Assembly: GCF_001905545.1 (NCBI RefSeq) | Contig: NZ_LIPD01000004.1 | Location: 62,001-126,000, forward strand | From: Streptomyces sp. CB02056 | Lineage (GTDB): Bacteria > Actinomycetota > Actinomycetes > Streptomycetales > Streptomycetaceae | Reading direction: 5' to 3' | Length of the DNA: 64,000 bases | Shown: piece by piece, positions 16,544 through 27,392 of the stretch | Layout: each line of letters opens with the position of its first letter | Position numbering within the stretch: position 1 is the first letter of the stretch | The notes under the pieces: model-generated | Databases searched by the model: none | Told to the model about the DNA's origin: nothing | The model's input: the letters and a program-made list of their open reading frames with translations, nothing else | Made by a program: the position numbers and the translations under genes

Positions 16544-17746
16544 GTGGGTGACGCGAGCAGGGCGCCGGAGGCCGGGGGGCCGTTGGCGGGTGTGCGGGTG
16601 GTGGAGCTCGCCGGGATCGGGCCGGGGCCGTTCGCGGCGATGCTGCTGGGGGACCTCGGGGCGGACGTGGTGCGGGTGGACCGGCCGGAGCCGTCGCCGC
16701 TCGGTACGGACCCGGCGTACGACCTCAGCAACCGCAACAAGCGTTCGGTGCTAATCGACCTGAAGTCCCCGGAGGGCCCCGGGCGGGTGCTGGACCTGGT
16801 CGAGCGGGCGGACCTGCTGATCGAGGGCTACCGGCCGGGCGTCGCGGAGCGGCTCGGGGTCGGTCCCGAGGCGTGCCTGGCGCGCAACCCGGCGCTGGTG
16901 TACGGGCGGATGACCGGCTGGGGGCAGCACGGCCCCCGGGCGGCGACGGCCGGGCACGACCTCGGGTACGCGGCGGTCGCCGGGGTGCTCGGGATGGTGG
17001 CGGCGCCGGGCGGGGCCGAGGAGGCCCCCGGCATCCCGGCCAACCTGCTGGGCGACTACGCGGGCGGCTCGCTCTACCTGGTCGTCGGCCTGCTCGCCGG
17101 GCTGCACCACGCCCGCGCCACCGGCGCCGGGCAGGTGGTCGACGCCGCGATCGTGGACGGCGCGGCGCACCTCGGCTCCATGCTGTGGGGCCTGCTCGCG
17201 GCCGGCCACTGGCAGGACCGCCGGGGCGTCAACCTGCTGGACGGCGGCGCGCCCTTCTACGCGGTGTACCGGGCGGCCGACGGCGGCCACCTGGCCGTCG
17301 GCGCGCTGGAGCCGCGCTTCTACGCGGAGTTCGCCCGGCTGCTGGAGCTGGGCCCGGACGCGCCCGGCCAGTACGACCCGGCCCGCTGGCCCGAACTGCG
17401 CGCCCTGATCGCCGCCCGCTTCGCCACCCGGACCAGGGCCGAGTGGGAGGCCGTCTTCGCGGGCTCCGACGCCTGCGTGGAGCCTGTCCTGACGATGCGT
17501 CAGGCATCGGCGGACGCCCACCTGTCGGCGCGCGGGACGTACATCGAGGCGGACGGCGTCACCCAGCCGGCCCCCGCCCCGCGCTTCTCCGCCACCCCGG
17601 GCGCCCTGCGCCGCCCGCCGGCCCGGCCGGGCTCGGACACCGCCGAGGTGGCCCGCGACTGGGGCGTCCCCGCCCTCGATCCTGACGTACCGGTCCCAGG
17701 GGCCGGCGGCACCTTCCCCAACTCCACGGCAGAGCAAGGAGAGTAG
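16544..17746 (+). CDS. CoA-transferase of the CaiB/BaiF family (alpha-methylacyl-CoA racemase-like)
   Basis: The 400-residue protein has the family's N-terminal signature [33 protein letters not shown] and [17 protein letters not shown], the region [11 protein letters not shown] and a likely catalytic Asp in [10 protein letters not shown]. Members either move CoA between acyl groups or epimerise 2-methylacyl-CoA thioesters. GTG at 16544 is chosen: GGAAGGG lies upstream and the N-terminus then matches the family. An in-frame GTG at 16499 would add a peptide containing a rare TTA codon inside the operator. It opens an operon with a dehydrogenase, thiolase and FadB-type protein, so it probably prepares a branched or unusual acyl-CoA for beta-oxidation. 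Confidence 0.9.
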   Translation: MGDASRAPEAGGPLAGVRVVELAGIGPGPFAAMLLGDLGADVVRVDRPEPSPLGTDPAYDLSNRNKRSVLIDLKSPEGPGRVLDLVERADLLIEGYRPGVAERLGVGPEACLARNPALVYGRMTGWGQHGPRAATAGHDLGYAAVAGVLGMVAAPGGAEEAPGIPANLLGDYAGGSLYLVVGLLAGLHHARATGAGQVVDAAIVDGAAHLGSMLWGLLAAGHWQDRRGVNLLDGGAPFYAVYRAADGGHLAVGALEPRFYAEFARLLELGPDAPGQYDPARWPELRALIAARFATRTRAEWEAVFAGSDACVEPVLTMRQASADAHLSARGTYIEADGVTQPAPAPRFSATPGALRRPPARPGSDTAEVARDWGVPALDPDVPVPGAGGTFPNSTAEQGE

Positions 17747-17748
17747 CG

Positions 17749-18891
<1,143 letters not shown>

Positions 18892-18974
18892 GCGCCTCCG
18901 TCCTTCCGAGCCCCCAGAGTCCCCGCCCCGAACAAGCCCCCCGCCCCGAAAACCCGCTGAAAGGCGTTCCCACC

Positions 18975-20189
18975 GTGACCACCGAAGCGTACGTCTACGA
19001 CGCGATCCGCACCCCGCGCGGCCGGGGCAAGGCCACCGGCTCGCTGCACGGCACCAAGCCGATCGACCTGGTCGTCGGCCTGATCCACGAACTGCGCGGC
19101 CGCTACCCCGGGTTGGACCCGGCCGCGATCGACGACATCGTGCTCGGCGTGGTCAGCCCGGTCGGCGACCAGGGCTCCGACATCGCCCGGATCGCGGCCA
19201 TCGCGGCCGGCCTGCCCGACACCGTCGCCGGCGTCCAGGAGAACCGCTTCTGCGCCTCCGGCCTGGAAGCCGTCAACCTGGCCGCCGCCAAGGTCCGTTC
19301 CGGCTGGGAGGACCTGGTCCTGGCCGGCGGCGTGGAGTCGATGTCCCGGGTGAAGATGGCCTCCGACGGCGGCGCCTGGTTCGCCGACCCGATGACCGCG
19401 TACGAGACCGATTTCGCCCCGCAGGGCATCGGCGCCGACCTCATCGCCACCATCGAGGGCTTCTCCCGCACCGACGTGGACGCCTTCGCCGCCGAGTCCC
19501 AGGCCCGCGCCGCCAAGGCCCAGGCGGACGGCCTGTTCGACCGCTCGGTCGTCCCGGTGCGCGACCGCAACGGCCTGGTCGTGCTGGAGCGCGACGAGTT
19601 CATCCGCCCCGGCACCACCGTCGAGACCCTGGCCGGCCTCAAGCCGTCCTTCGCCGGCATCGGCGAGGCCGGCGGCTTCGACGCCGTCGCCCTCCAGAAG
19701 TACCACTGGGTCGAGGCCATCGACCACGTCCACCACGCGGGCAACTCCTCCGGCATCGTGGACGGCGCCGCACTGGTGGCCATCGGCAACCGCGAGGTCG
19801 GCGAGCGGTACGGGCTGCGCCCGCGCGCCCGGATCGTCTCCGCCGCCGTCTCCGGCTCCGAGCCGACCATCATGCTCACCGGCCCCGCCCCGGCCACCCG
19901 CAAGGCGCTCGCCAAGGCCGGGCTCACCGCCGCTGACATCGACCTGGTCGAGATCAACGAGGCCTTCGCCGCGGTCGCGCTCCGCTTCATCCGCGAACTC
20001 GGCTTCCGCCACGACCAGGTGAACGTCAACGGCGGCGCGATCGCGCTCGGCCACCCGCTCGGCGCCACCGGCGCGATGCTGCTCGGCACCGTGGTCGACG
20101 AACTGGAGCGGCGCGACCTGCGGTACGGCCTGATCACCCTCTGCGTGGGCGGCGGCATGGGCATCGCCACCATCGTCGAGCGCATCTGA
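18975..20189 (+). CDS. Acetyl-CoA C-acyltransferase (thiolase)
   Basis: This 404-residue enzyme has the nucleophilic Cys93 in [12 protein letters not shown], the NEAFA motif, the His motif [15 protein letters not shown] and the second Cys in TLCVGGGMG close to the C-terminus. It performs the last step of beta-oxidation, cleaving 3-ketoacyl-CoA with free CoA. The GTG start has only a weak ribosome site (GAAAGG). The 83-base gap after the dehydrogenase contains a short direct repeat (CCCCGCCCCGAA) but no promoter I can recognise. Confidence 0.94.
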   Translation: MTTEAYVYDAIRTPRGRGKATGSLHGTKPIDLVVGLIHELRGRYPGLDPAAIDDIVLGVVSPVGDQGSDIARIAAIAAGLPDTVAGVQENRFCASGLEAVNLAAAKVRSGWEDLVLAGGVESMSRVKMASDGGAWFADPMTAYETDFAPQGIGADLIATIEGFSRTDVDAFAAESQARAAKAQADGLFDRSVVPVRDRNGLVVLERDEFIRPGTTVETLAGLKPSFAGIGEAGGFDAVALQKYHWVEAIDHVHHAGNSSGIVDGAALVAIGNREVGERYGLRPRARIVSAAVSGSEPTIMLTGPAPATRKALAKAGLTAADIDLVEINEAFAAVALRFIRELGFRHDQVNVNGGAIALGHPLGATGAMLLGTVVDELERRDLRYGLITLCVGGGMGIATIVERI

Positions 20190-20274
20190 GCCCACGCGTC
20201 GCCCGCCGCCTCCCTTCGTTGGACACGCTGCGCGTGGTACCTCCCTCTGCAGACCGGTAGACCTGGAGAACTTG

Positions 20275-22500
20275 ATGAGCGACACCACCACCATCCGCTG
20301 GGAGCAGGACCAGGACGGCGTGGTCACCCTCGTCCTCGACGACCCCACCCAGTCCGTCAACACCATGAACGAGGCCTTCACCGCCGACTTCGAGACCGTC
20401 GTCGGGCGGCTCGCCGCCCTGGCCGCCGCGGACGCGCTGCGCGGCGTGGTGATCGCCTCCGGCAAGAAGACCTTCTTCGCCGGGGGAGACCTGCGGATGC
20501 TCTCCGCCGCCCGACCCGAGGACGCCGAGGCCGTCTTCGAGAAGTCGATGCGGATCAAGCGCGCGCTGCGCACCCTGGAGACCCTCGGCAAGCCGGTCGT
20601 CGCCGCCGTCAACGGCAGTGCGCTCGGCGGCGGCCTGGAGCTCGCCCTCGCCTGCCACCACCGGATCGCGCTCGACACCCCGGCCAGCCGGATCGGCCTG
20701 CCCGAGGTCACCCTCGGCCTGCTGCCGGGCGGCGGCGGAGTGGTCCGTACGGTCCGGCTGTTCGGCATCACCGACGCCCTGCTGAAGTTCCTCCTCCAGG
20801 GCCGCCAGTACCGCCCGGCGCAGGCGCTGGAGCACGGACTGGTGCACGAACTGGTCGACACCCCGGAGGAGTTGACCGCCCGCGCGAAGGCCTGGATCGA
20901 GGCCAACCCGACCGCCGTCCAGCCCTGGGACGTCAAGGGCTACAAGATCCCCGGCGGCACCCCGGCCACCCCGGCCTTCGCCGCCAACCTGCCCGCTTTC
21001 CCGGCCAACCTGCGCAAGCAGCTCAACGGCGCGCCCTACCCGGCCCCGCGCAACGTCCTGGCCGCCGCGGTGGAGAGCGCCCAGGTGGACGTCGACACCG
21101 CGATGACGATCGAGGCCCGCTACTTCACCGAGCTGGCCTGCGGGCAGACCAGCAAGAACATGATCCAGGCGCTGTTCTTCGACATGCAGGCGGTCAACTC
21201 CGGCGCCGGGCGCCCGAAGGGCGTGGAGAAGCGGCCGGTCCGCAAGGTCGCGGTGCTCGGCGCCGGGATGATGGGCGCGGGCATCGCCTACGCCTGCGCC
21301 AAGGCCGGCATCGAGGTCGTGCTCAAGGACGTCGGCATCGAGGCCGCCGAGCGCGGAAAGGCCTACTCCGAGGGGCTGTTGAACAAGGCCGTCGCGCGCG
21401 GGCGCTCCACCGAGGCCGACCGCGACGAGCTGCTGGCCCGGATCACCCCCACCGCCGAGGCCGCCGACCTGGCCGGCTGCGACGTGGTGATCGAGGCGGT
21501 CTTCGAGAACACCGAGCTCAAGCACAAGGTGTTCCAGGAGATCGAGGGCGTGGTCGGCCCCGACACGCTGCTCTGCTCCAACACGTCCACCCTGCCGATC
21601 GGCCTGCTCGCCGAAGGCGTCGAGCGCCAGGGCGACTTCATCGGGCTGCACTTCTTCTCGCCGGTCGACAAGATGCGCCTGGTCGAGATCATCCGCGGCC
21701 CGCGCACCGGCGACGAGGCGCTGGCCCGCGCCTTCGACCTGGTCCGGCAGATCGACCGCACCCCGATCGTGGTCAACGACTCCCGCGGCTTCTTCACCTC
21801 GCGGGTGATCGGCCAGTTCCTCAACGAGGGCGTCGCCATGGTCGGCGAGGGCATCCACCCGTCCAGCATCGAGCAGGCCGCCGCCCAGGCCGGCTACCCC
21901 GCCAAGGTGCTCTCCCTGATGGACGAGCTGACCCTCACCCTGCCGCGCAAGATCCGCGACGAGTACCGGCGCTCGGTGGAGGCCGTCGGCGGCAGCTGGA
22001 CGCCGCACCCGGCCGACGCGGTGGTCGACCGGATGGTCGACGAGTTCGGCCGCCCGGGGCGCAGCGGCGGCGCTGGCTTCTACGAGTACGGCGAGGACGG
22101 CAGGCGCGGGCGGCTCTGGCCGGGGCTGCTGGAGCACTTCTCCGGTGCTCCGGCCGGTGCTGCCGCGGATGCCTCGGGTGGCGCTCCCGCTGGTGCTCCG
22201 GGTGACGTTTCGTTCGAGGACCTCAAGGAGCGGATGCTGTTCAGCGAGGCGCTGGACTCGGTGCGCTGCCTGGAGGAGGGCGTGCTGACCTCGGTCGCCG
22301 ACGCCAACGTGGGCTCGATCCTCGGCATCGGCTTCCCGGCCTGGACGGGCGGCGTGTTCCAGTACATCAACGGGTACGAGGGCGGCCCGGCCGGCTTCGC
22401 GGCCCGCGCCCGCGAACTCGCCGCCGCGTACGGCGAGCGGTTCGCGCCGCCGGCGCTGCTGGAGCGGGTCGCGGCCGAGGGGCGGACCTTCACGGACTGA
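20275..22500 (+). CDS. FadB/FadJ-type multifunctional fatty-acid oxidation protein
   Basis: The 741-residue fusion has an N-terminal enoyl-CoA hydratase domain ([35 protein letters not shown]) and, from about residue 320, a 3-hydroxyacyl-CoA dehydrogenase with the NAD-binding loop GAGMMGAG, the motif [10 protein letters not shown] and a C-terminal dimerisation domain. It catalyses the second and third steps of beta-oxidation. An Ala/Gly/Pro-rich linker near residue 630 ([16 protein letters not shown]) interrupts the C-terminal domain and may be a local expansion. ATG at 20275 has GGAGAAC upstream; an adjoining TTG at 20272 is an alternative. With the thiolase it probably forms the FadAB-type complex. 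Confidence 0.95.
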   Translation: MSDTTTIRWEQDQDGVVTLVLDDPTQSVNTMNEAFTADFETVVGRLAALAAADALRGVVIASGKKTFFAGGDLRMLSAARPEDAEAVFEKSMRIKRALRTLETLGKPVVAAVNGSALGGGLELALACHHRIALDTPASRIGLPEVTLGLLPGGGGVVRTVRLFGITDALLKFLLQGRQYRPAQALEHGLVHELVDTPEELTARAKAWIEANPTAVQPWDVKGYKIPGGTPATPAFAANLPAFPANLRKQLNGAPYPAPRNVLAAAVESAQVDVDTAMTIEARYFTELACGQTSKNMIQALFFDMQAVNSGAGRPKGVEKRPVRKVAVLGAGMMGAGIAYACAKAGIEVVLKDVGIEAAERGKAYSEGLLNKAVARGRSTEADRDELLARITPTAEAADLAGCDVVIEAVFENTELKHKVFQEIEGVVGPDTLLCSNTSTLPIGLLAEGVERQGDFIGLHFFSPVDKMRLVEIIRGPRTGDEALARAFDLVRQIDRTPIVVNDSRGFFTSRVIGQFLNEGVAMVGEGIHPSSIEQAAAQAGYPAKVLSLMDELTLTLPRKIRDEYRRSVEAVGGSWTPHPADAVVDRMVDEFGRPGRSGGAGFYEYGEDGRRGRLWPGLLEHFSGAPAGAAADASGGAPAGAPGDVSFEDLKERMLFSEALDSVRCLEEGVLTSVADANVGSILGIGFPAWTGGVFQYINGYEGGPAGFAARARELAAAYGERFAPPALLERVAAEGRTFTD

Positions 22501-22561
22501 CCGGTCGGCCTGCTGGCCTACCGGCCTACCGATCTGCTGACCTGCTGACCTGCTCGGACTT

Positions 22562-22592
22562 GGGTGAGGCCGTGGCCCGTACGGCCTCACCC
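22562..22592. terminator. Bidirectional terminator between fadB-type gene and MerR gene
   Basis: A perfect 12-bp stem (22562-22573 with 22581-22592) closes a 7-base loop between the convergent genes and overlaps the last codons of the MerR gene. Confidence 0.65.
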
Positions 22593-23366
22593 GGGTTCCA
22601 GGCCCGACTCCAGGCCCGATTCCTGGTCCGACTCCCGGCTCAGCTCCTCGCCGAGTTCCTCCCGGAGCGAGCGCTGGAAGGCCGTGACCAGCGCCTGCGC
22701 CACCATCGGCTGGATGTGGTCCGTCAGCGCCCGCATCCGGGCCAGCTCGGCGGGCGCGGGCTCGCTCTCCCGGTACGGCTTCCACACCGTCTCGCGGAAC
22801 AGCCGCTGCAACTCCCGTGCCGTCGCCCGGCTGTGCTCCAGCACCACGGCCCGGGCGGCCAGCAGCGTCTCCAGCGGGATCGGCACGTCCAGGATCCGCA
22901 CGCCCAGCGGCAGCAGCCCGGGATCCACCCGGAACACCTCCGGATCCCGCGTCCGCTCCAGCGCCCCCATCGCGGCGAGCCGCTCGACCTGCCCCTCCGT
23001 CAGACCCCGCCCGGCCCGCCGCTCCAGCTGCGCCCGGGTGACCTCCTCCGGGGTCTCCGGCGTCCACGACGCCACCAGCGCACGGTGGATCGCCAGGTCC
23101 AGCGGCGTACTGTCCTCCGGCAACCGCGCCAGGTACCGCTCGATCGCGGCCAGCGTCAGGCCCTGCCGCTGCAACTCCTCGATCAGCTCCAGCCGGTCCA
23201 GGTGCGCCGCCCCGTACAGACCCACCCGCCGCGGCCCCAGCTCCGGCGGCGGCAGCAGCCCCTTCGTCCCGTAGAACCGCACCGTCCGCACCGTCACCCC
23301 GGCCCGCGCCGCCAGCTCGTCCACCGTCAGCCGCACTCCGCCCCCCACCCCGCCGTGCTCCCCCAT
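22587..23366 (-). CDS. MerR family transcriptional regulator
   Basis: The 259-residue protein begins MGEHGGVGGGVRLTVDELAARAG; the winged helix (GVTVRTVRFYGTKGLLPPPE, then GLYGAAHLDRLELIEEL) is of the MerR class. The C-terminal two thirds lack cysteines of metal sensors, so a ligand-type sensor is likely. ATG at 23366 has GGGAGG 6 bases upstream. The gene converges on the beta-oxidation operon. Its own promoter region has TGTGACAG, also found at the operon's operator, which makes it a candidate controller of both. Confidence 0.88.
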   Translation of the reverse strand: MGEHGGVGGGVRLTVDELAARAGVTVRTVRFYGTKGLLPPPELGPRRVGLYGAAHLDRLELIEELQRQGLTLAAIERYLARLPEDSTPLDLAIHRALVASWTPETPEEVTRAQLERRAGRGLTEGQVERLAAMGALERTRDPEVFRVDPGLLPLGVRILDVPIPLETLLAARAVVLEHSRATARELQRLFRETVWKPYRESEPAPAELARMRALTDHIQPMVAQALVTAFQRSLREELGEELSRESDQESGLESGLEPG

Positions 23367-23386
23367 CCGCCGCCTCCCGCGCTGGC

Positions 23387-23413
23387 ACACTCCTGCTGTG
23401 ACAGCAGCAGTGT
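23387..23413 (-). promoter_or_regulatory. Palindrome upstream of the MerR gene
   Basis: CTGCTGT (23393-23399) and ACAGCAG (23401-23407) form a perfect inverted repeat around one base; flanking ACACTC and CAGTGT extend it with one mismatch. It lies 20 bases before the start codon, where autoregulation by a dimeric regulator is expected. Confidence 0.55.
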
Positions 23414-23553
23414 GACAGTGGTGGGCGGGCCGGTCCACCGATGCGGGCGGCGGGCGGCAGGCGAGCGGCGGGGGTGTGCGGGAGTGCGGGCGCGTGCGGA
23501 CGCGTGGGGGCGCTGACGCCGACGCCCCGGCCGTCCGCCGGGGGACCGGCTTC

Positions 23554-23609
23554 GGGCAGGGGCGTCGGGGTTGCGGGCAGGGGCGTCGGGGTTGCGGCGT
23601 CGGGGTTGC
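23554..23609. repeat. 21-bp tandem repeat, 2.7 copies
   Basis: Units begin at 23554 and 23575 (GGGCAGGGGCGTCGGGGTTG core) and a partial third follows from 23596. It lies in the untranslated stretch between the MerR promoter and the oxygenase stop codon. No function is apparent. Confidence 0.7.
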
Positions 23610-23623
23610 GGTGGCCCGGGGGG

Positions 23624-24682
23624 TCAGGCGAGGGCGGCGTGGTGGCGGCGGGTGACCTCGGGGTGGGCCCTGGTGTAGCCCTTCCACTCGTTGAGGCCGA
23701 AGTCGGCGAAGAGCGGGTTGGCCGGGTCGGCGGTGGCGCCGGGGGCGTGGTGGGCGAGCGGGAAGTCCAGCGGCTCGATATGGGCGTCGAGGCGCGGGTT
23801 GTAGAAGAACGGCACCGAGAAGCGCTCGCGGGCGCCGACCGGGCTCACCACGCGGTGGTTGGTGGCCTTGAGGTAACCGTCCGTGGCCACCTCCAGCAGC
23901 TCGCCGAGGTTGACGACGAAGGCGCCGTCGAGCGGCGGGACCTCGAGGAAGGTGCCGTCCGCGCGCTCGACCTGGAGGCCGCCGACGGTGTCCTGCAGCA
24001 GCAGGGTGATGAAGCCGTAGTCCTTGTGGGCGCCGACGCCCTGGCCGGCGCCGTCCGGGGCGGTGCCGGGGTAGCGGACCAGCTTGAGGCGCAGGTGGGG
24101 ATGGCCGGCGAAGGCCTCGTCGTAGAAGTCGGGGCGGGCGCCGATCGCGGCGAGGAGTTCGTGCAGCAGGCGGCGGGCGACCGCGCCGAGGTGGTCGATC
24201 CAGCCGAGCGCGGCGGTGCGCAGCTCGGGGAGGGCCTCGGGCCACTGGTTGGGCCCCTCCAGCCACCAGTACGGGGGCTCGCCGCTGCCGGGGACGTGCG
24301 GGGGCAGCTCGGCGCCGATGTCCAGCTGGTCGCGCCAGTCCTGGCTGCCGCCGGTGCGCTCGTCGCCGGTGCGGGTGTAGCCCCGGTAGTGGGGGGAGTT
24401 GAGGTTGCTCACGGCGAGCCGGTCGGCCTCGGGGAGGGCGAAGAAGGCGCGCATGGCCTGGGCGAGCGCGGCCGTCTCCTCCGGGGTGACGCCGTGGCCG
24501 ACCAGCTGGAAGAACCCGACGCCGGTGGCCGCGGCGCGGAGCTCGTCGTGCAGGCGGCGGCGGTCGTCCGGGCTGCCGTCGGCGAGCGAGAGGTCGACCA
24601 CCGGGAGGGCGTCCGCCGAGGGGGAGCCGGTGCCGGTGCCGGTCTCGGATATGGGCGTGTACTGCTGCGTCATGTGTGACAT
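23624..24682 (-). CDS. Isopenicillin-N-synthase-like 2-oxoglutarate/Fe(II) oxygenase
   Basis: The 352-residue protein has the N-terminal DIOX_N region (LPVVDLSLADGS, GFFQLVGHGV, FFALPEADR) and the double-stranded beta-helix with the iron ligands His and Asp in GAHKDYGFITLL and the distal His in KATNHRVVSP; RFSVPFF supplies the co-substrate Arg/Ser. It should use iron and oxygen, probably with 2-oxoglutarate, to hydroxylate or cyclise a small molecule. The start is uncertain: ATG at 24682 or 24673, neither with a good ribosome site. A cysteine-type leader peptide lies about 140 bases upstream, which hints at a sulfur-related role. It stands alone. Confidence 0.88.
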   Translation of the reverse strand: MSHMTQQYTPISETGTGTGSPSADALPVVDLSLADGSPDDRRRLHDELRAAATGVGFFQLVGHGVTPEETAALAQAMRAFFALPEADRLAVSNLNSPHYRGYTRTGDERTGGSQDWRDQLDIGAELPPHVPGSGEPPYWWLEGPNQWPEALPELRTAALGWIDHLGAVARRLLHELLAAIGARPDFYDEAFAGHPHLRLKLVRYPGTAPDGAGQGVGAHKDYGFITLLLQDTVGGLQVERADGTFLEVPPLDGAFVVNLGELLEVATDGYLKATNHRVVSPVGARERFSVPFFYNPRLDAHIEPLDFPLAHHAPGATADPANPLFADFGLNEWKGYTRAHPEVTRRHHAALA

Positions 24683-24819
24683 CCGCTGGGTCTCGTCCCG
24701 GCTGGTCCCGGTGGTCGACCGGGGGCGGCCGGAGCTGTGCCTGGTGCGGCGGGTGCTCCGGGGCCGGGAGGTGGTGGCGGCCGGGCAGGGGTCGCCGTTG
24801 AGGGTGGGTGGCGCGAGGT

Positions 24820-24894
24820 TCAGCCGGAGCGTCGACAGGACATGGTCGTCACGCGGAGCAGGTCCACGTGGCGGCGGCGAACAAGGATGAGCAC
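24820..24894 (-). CDS. Cysteine-type attenuation leader peptide (24 residues)
   Basis: The frame from GTG 24894 to TGA 24820 encodes VLILVRRRHVDLLRVTT followed by MSCRRSG. The basic RRxHVDL-x-RV core and a Cys near the end are the hallmarks of the actinobacterial putative leader peptides that control sulfur genes by ribosome stalling at cysteine codons. A -10-like TAGGCT (24901-24906) places the start of transcription at or next to the GTG, so it may be leaderless, as known examples are. The Cys codon is TGT. It lies in the 5' untranslated region of the oxygenase gene. Too short for automatic gene finders; identified by motif. Confidence 0.75.
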   Translation of the reverse strand: MLILVRRRHVDLLRVTTMSCRRSG

Positions 24895-25043
24895 CCCACC
24901 AGCCTAATTGACCCGTTCTGCGGCAGGCGAGCCCCCTGCAGCGGAGGGCCACTCGCTATTTGTCGGTGATCTATCAAGTTGTGGGGCGGTGGCGCCGGAG
25001 TGCGGGCGGTGGCGGCTCCTTTCGGGAGTCGTTCGGGAGTCGT

Positions 25044-25691
25044 TCAGGAGTTGTTGAGGTAGGCCAGGACGGCCAGGACCCGGCGGTTGTCGTCATCGGA
25101 GGGCTGGAGGTCGAGCCGGACGAAGATCGACGCGGTGTGCTTGGCGACGGCCCGCTCGGTGATCACCAGCTGCTGGGCGATCGCCGCATTGGACCGGCCC
25201 TCCGCCATCAGTCCGAGCACCTGCCGCTCGCGCGGGGAGAGCGTGGAGACCGGGCCGGCCGAGGAGTTGTGGGTGAGCAGCCGGGTGATCACCTCCGGAT
25301 CCATCGCGGTGCCGCCCTGGGCGACCCGCCGTACGGCGTCGATGAACTGGGTGCCGTCCATCACCCGGTCCTTGAGCAGGTAGCCGATCCCGCCGGTGCT
25401 GCCGGCCAGCAGCTCGCGGGCGTACAGCTGCTCCACGAACTGCGACAGCACCAGGACGGGCAGGCCCGGGTGGGCCTGACGGGCCGCCAGCGCCGCCCGC
25501 AGGCCCTCGTCGGTGAAGCTCGGCGGCAGCCGGACGTCCACCACGGCGATGTCGGGCCGGTCCGCGGCCACCGCGGCGAGCAGCTGCTCGCCGTCCTCCA
25601 CCGCCGCGGTGACCTTCATGCCGTTGGCCTCCAGCAGCCGGGTCAGTCCGTCCCGGAGGAGGAAGAGGTCTTCGGCGATGACAACGCGCAC
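25044..25691 (-). CDS. NarL/FixJ-type response regulator
   Basis: The 215-residue protein has a receiver domain (VVIAEDLFLLRDGL, phospho-acceptor Asp52 in AVVDVRLPP, Lys in GYLLKDRV) and a LuxR-type DNA-binding domain (LSPRERQVLGLMAEGRSNAAI, ITERAVAKHT). GTG at 25691 has GGAG 5 bases upstream and lies 49 bases inside the kinase gene, so the two are translationally linked. It ends in LNNS; the stop is within a short GGAGTCGTTC direct repeat. Its likely target is the divergent exporter, whose upstream region has a strong palindrome. Confidence 0.93.
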   Translation of the reverse strand: MRVVIAEDLFLLRDGLTRLLEANGMKVTAAVEDGEQLLAAVAADRPDIAVVDVRLPPSFTDEGLRAALAARQAHPGLPVLVLSQFVEQLYARELLAGSTGGIGYLLKDRVMDGTQFIDAVRRVAQGGTAMDPEVITRLLTHNSSAGPVSTLSPRERQVLGLMAEGRSNAAIAQQLVITERAVAKHTASIFVRLDLQPSDDDNRRVLAVLAYLNNS

Positions 25692-27091
25692 GGGATCTCC
25701 AGGTTCACGATGGTCGGCCCACCGGGCGGGCTGCTGATCGCGAGCACCCCGTCGAAGGCGGCCAGTCGGCGTTCGGTTCCGCTGAGGCCGGTCCCCCGGG
25801 ACGGCTCGGCGCCGCCGCGCCCGTCGTCGGTGACCGATATCCGCAGCAGCCCGTCACTGTGCCCTATCTCGATCCACACCCGCGAGGCCCCGGCGTGCTT
25901 CACCACGTTGGCCAGCAGCTCCGTCACCGCGAAGTAGGCGGCCGACTCCACCGGGGCGGGCGCCCGGCCGGGCAGGCCGCCGGTGAAGCCGACCGGCAGC
26001 GGCAGGTCCAGCGCCGTCGCCCGCACCGCGTCGGCCAGGCCGCGGTCGGCGAGCACCGGGGGGTGGATCCCGCGGACCAGGTCCCGCAGCTCGCCCAGCG
26101 CCTTCACCGAGGACAGCCGGGCCTCGGCCAGCAGCGGCCCGAGGGCGTCCGGGTCGTCCTTCAGCTGCTCGGCCACGGTCAGCAGCATGCCCAGTGCGAC
26201 CAGCCGGGCCTGCGCCCCGTCGTGCAGGTCCCGCTCGATCCGGCGCAGCTCGGCCGCGCCGGCGTCGATGGTGTCCGCCCTGGTCCGCGCGAGATGGCTG
26301 ACCTGGCGGGCCAGCTCGGCCCGGCGGGAGGGCCCGAGCAGGGCCCGGGCGGCCTTCTCGTGGATCCGCAGGGCCGGCGGGGCGGCCCACAGGACGGCCA
26401 ACGGGGCGATGGTCAGGCCCATCGAGTAGACGACGCCCAGGGCGAAGAACGGTCCGTTCCGGCCGAAGACCTCCAGGGCGACCGGGGTCAGTACGACGAT
26501 CGCGGCGGTGAGCAGCACGGTGGCGCCGGTGAGCAGCGTCCAGGCGAAGTCCCGCCAGGTCGCCGGGTCGGTGAGCCAGCCGCCGGCCCGCAGCCGCGGC
26601 CAGGCCCCGGCGCGGACCGGCCGGCGGTACGGCACCGGTATCGGCCGCCCGCTCCACTTCCCGACGGTGCGCCTGCTCTCCGTCGCGATCCAGCGGGCGC
26701 CGAACAGCCCGAGCACCAGCAGTGCGGGCGCCAGCCAGACCGAACCGGACCGGCCGCCCGGCGCCGCACCGCCGTAGAGGTGGGCCGCCATCAGCGCTAT
26801 CGTCCCCGGAGCGAACAGTGCGGCGCCGACCGCCCGGCCGCCGCCCCCGGTGGCCCAGCAGAGCGCCCACAGGGCGACCGGTGCCATCGGCACCGCCAGG
26901 ATCAGCGGCCCGCCCGGGGTGAAGCCCCCGGGCTCGTCCGGACCGAACAGCGCGGTGGCCAGCAGGACCGGCCCCGCCAGCAGCGCGAGGAACCCCGTCA
27001 CGGCCAGCGTCACCGCGTACCAGGCGCGCACCCCGTCCGCACACGCCCGGCCGACCCGCAGGGCCAGTCCGTTCAGCACTCCCGCGTCCAT
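25643..27091 (-). CDS. Sensor histidine kinase with extended membrane domain
   Basis: The 482-residue kinase has about six membrane segments in two groups (residues 27-135 and 185-240), separated by a cytoplasmic loop, then the HisKA_3 phosphoacceptor His290 in RRIERDLHDGAQARL and an HATPase domain (AVTELLANVVKHAG, VTDDGRGG, GTGLSGTERRLAAFDG). This is the DesK/LiaS-like architecture that often senses membrane or envelope stress. The last 16 codons overlap the response regulator gene. It is divergent from an ABC exporter, a classic detoxification layout. Confidence 0.92.
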   Translation of the reverse strand: MDAGVLNGLALRVGRACADGVRAWYAVTLAVTGFLALLAGPVLLATALFGPDEPGGFTPGGPLILAVPMAPVALWALCWATGGGGRAVGAALFAPGTIALMAAHLYGGAAPGGRSGSVWLAPALLVLGLFGARWIATESRRTVGKWSGRPIPVPYRRPVRAGAWPRLRAGGWLTDPATWRDFAWTLLTGATVLLTAAIVVLTPVALEVFGRNGPFFALGVVYSMGLTIAPLAVLWAAPPALRIHEKAARALLGPSRRAELARQVSHLARTRADTIDAGAAELRRIERDLHDGAQARLVALGMLLTVAEQLKDDPDALGPLLAEARLSSVKALGELRDLVRGIHPPVLADRGLADAVRATALDLPLPVGFTGGLPGRAPAPVESAAYFAVTELLANVVKHAGASRVWIEIGHSDGLLRISVTDDGRGGAEPSRGTGLSGTERRLAAFDGVLAISSPPGGPTIVNLEIPCALSSPKTSSSSGTD

Positions 27092-27261
27092 GACGCGCCC
27101 CCTCTCCCTTGCGCGGCCCCGCCCGGAGGCCGCGGTGCCGCGGCCTGAAGCCGCGGTTCCGAAGCTGTCGTTCCGGGGCCCCGCGGACCCCGGTTCCGAT
27201 CTTTCGCTGGGTCAGTCTGCCCGGCCGGGGCCCCTGGTGCTCTAGGCCTGAACACCCAGTT

Positions 27262-27285
27262 CGGGGTGTATCTGGATACACCCCG
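27262..27285. promoter_or_regulatory. Perfect palindrome between kinase operon and ABC exporter
   Basis: CGGGGTGTATC (27262-27272) is perfectly repeated in inverted orientation at 27275-27285 around two bases. A further inverted ACACCC (27252-27257) precedes it, giving alternating ACACCC and GGGTGT boxes. Between the divergent genes (27092-27392) this is the only conspicuous element together with a GCCGTC/GACGGC hairpin at 27291-27304. It is a good candidate binding site for the response regulator. Confidence 0.55.
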
Positions 27286-27392
27286 CAGAGGCCGTCCAGA
27301 CGGCTGTCGGCACCCCGCCGCCGATTCGTAGCGTGATGTTCCGTCAGCCGGCCCGGGCTTCCCGGGGCCGGACGCCGAACAGTGGAGGGCCC

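Noticed and set aside
20134-23388. A 1084-codon open frame on the minus strand
   Set aside because: It is the complement of the FadB-type gene and its MerR neighbour; the composition (Ala, Gly, Arg, low complexity) and lack of motifs mark it as a shadow of high-GC coding DNA.
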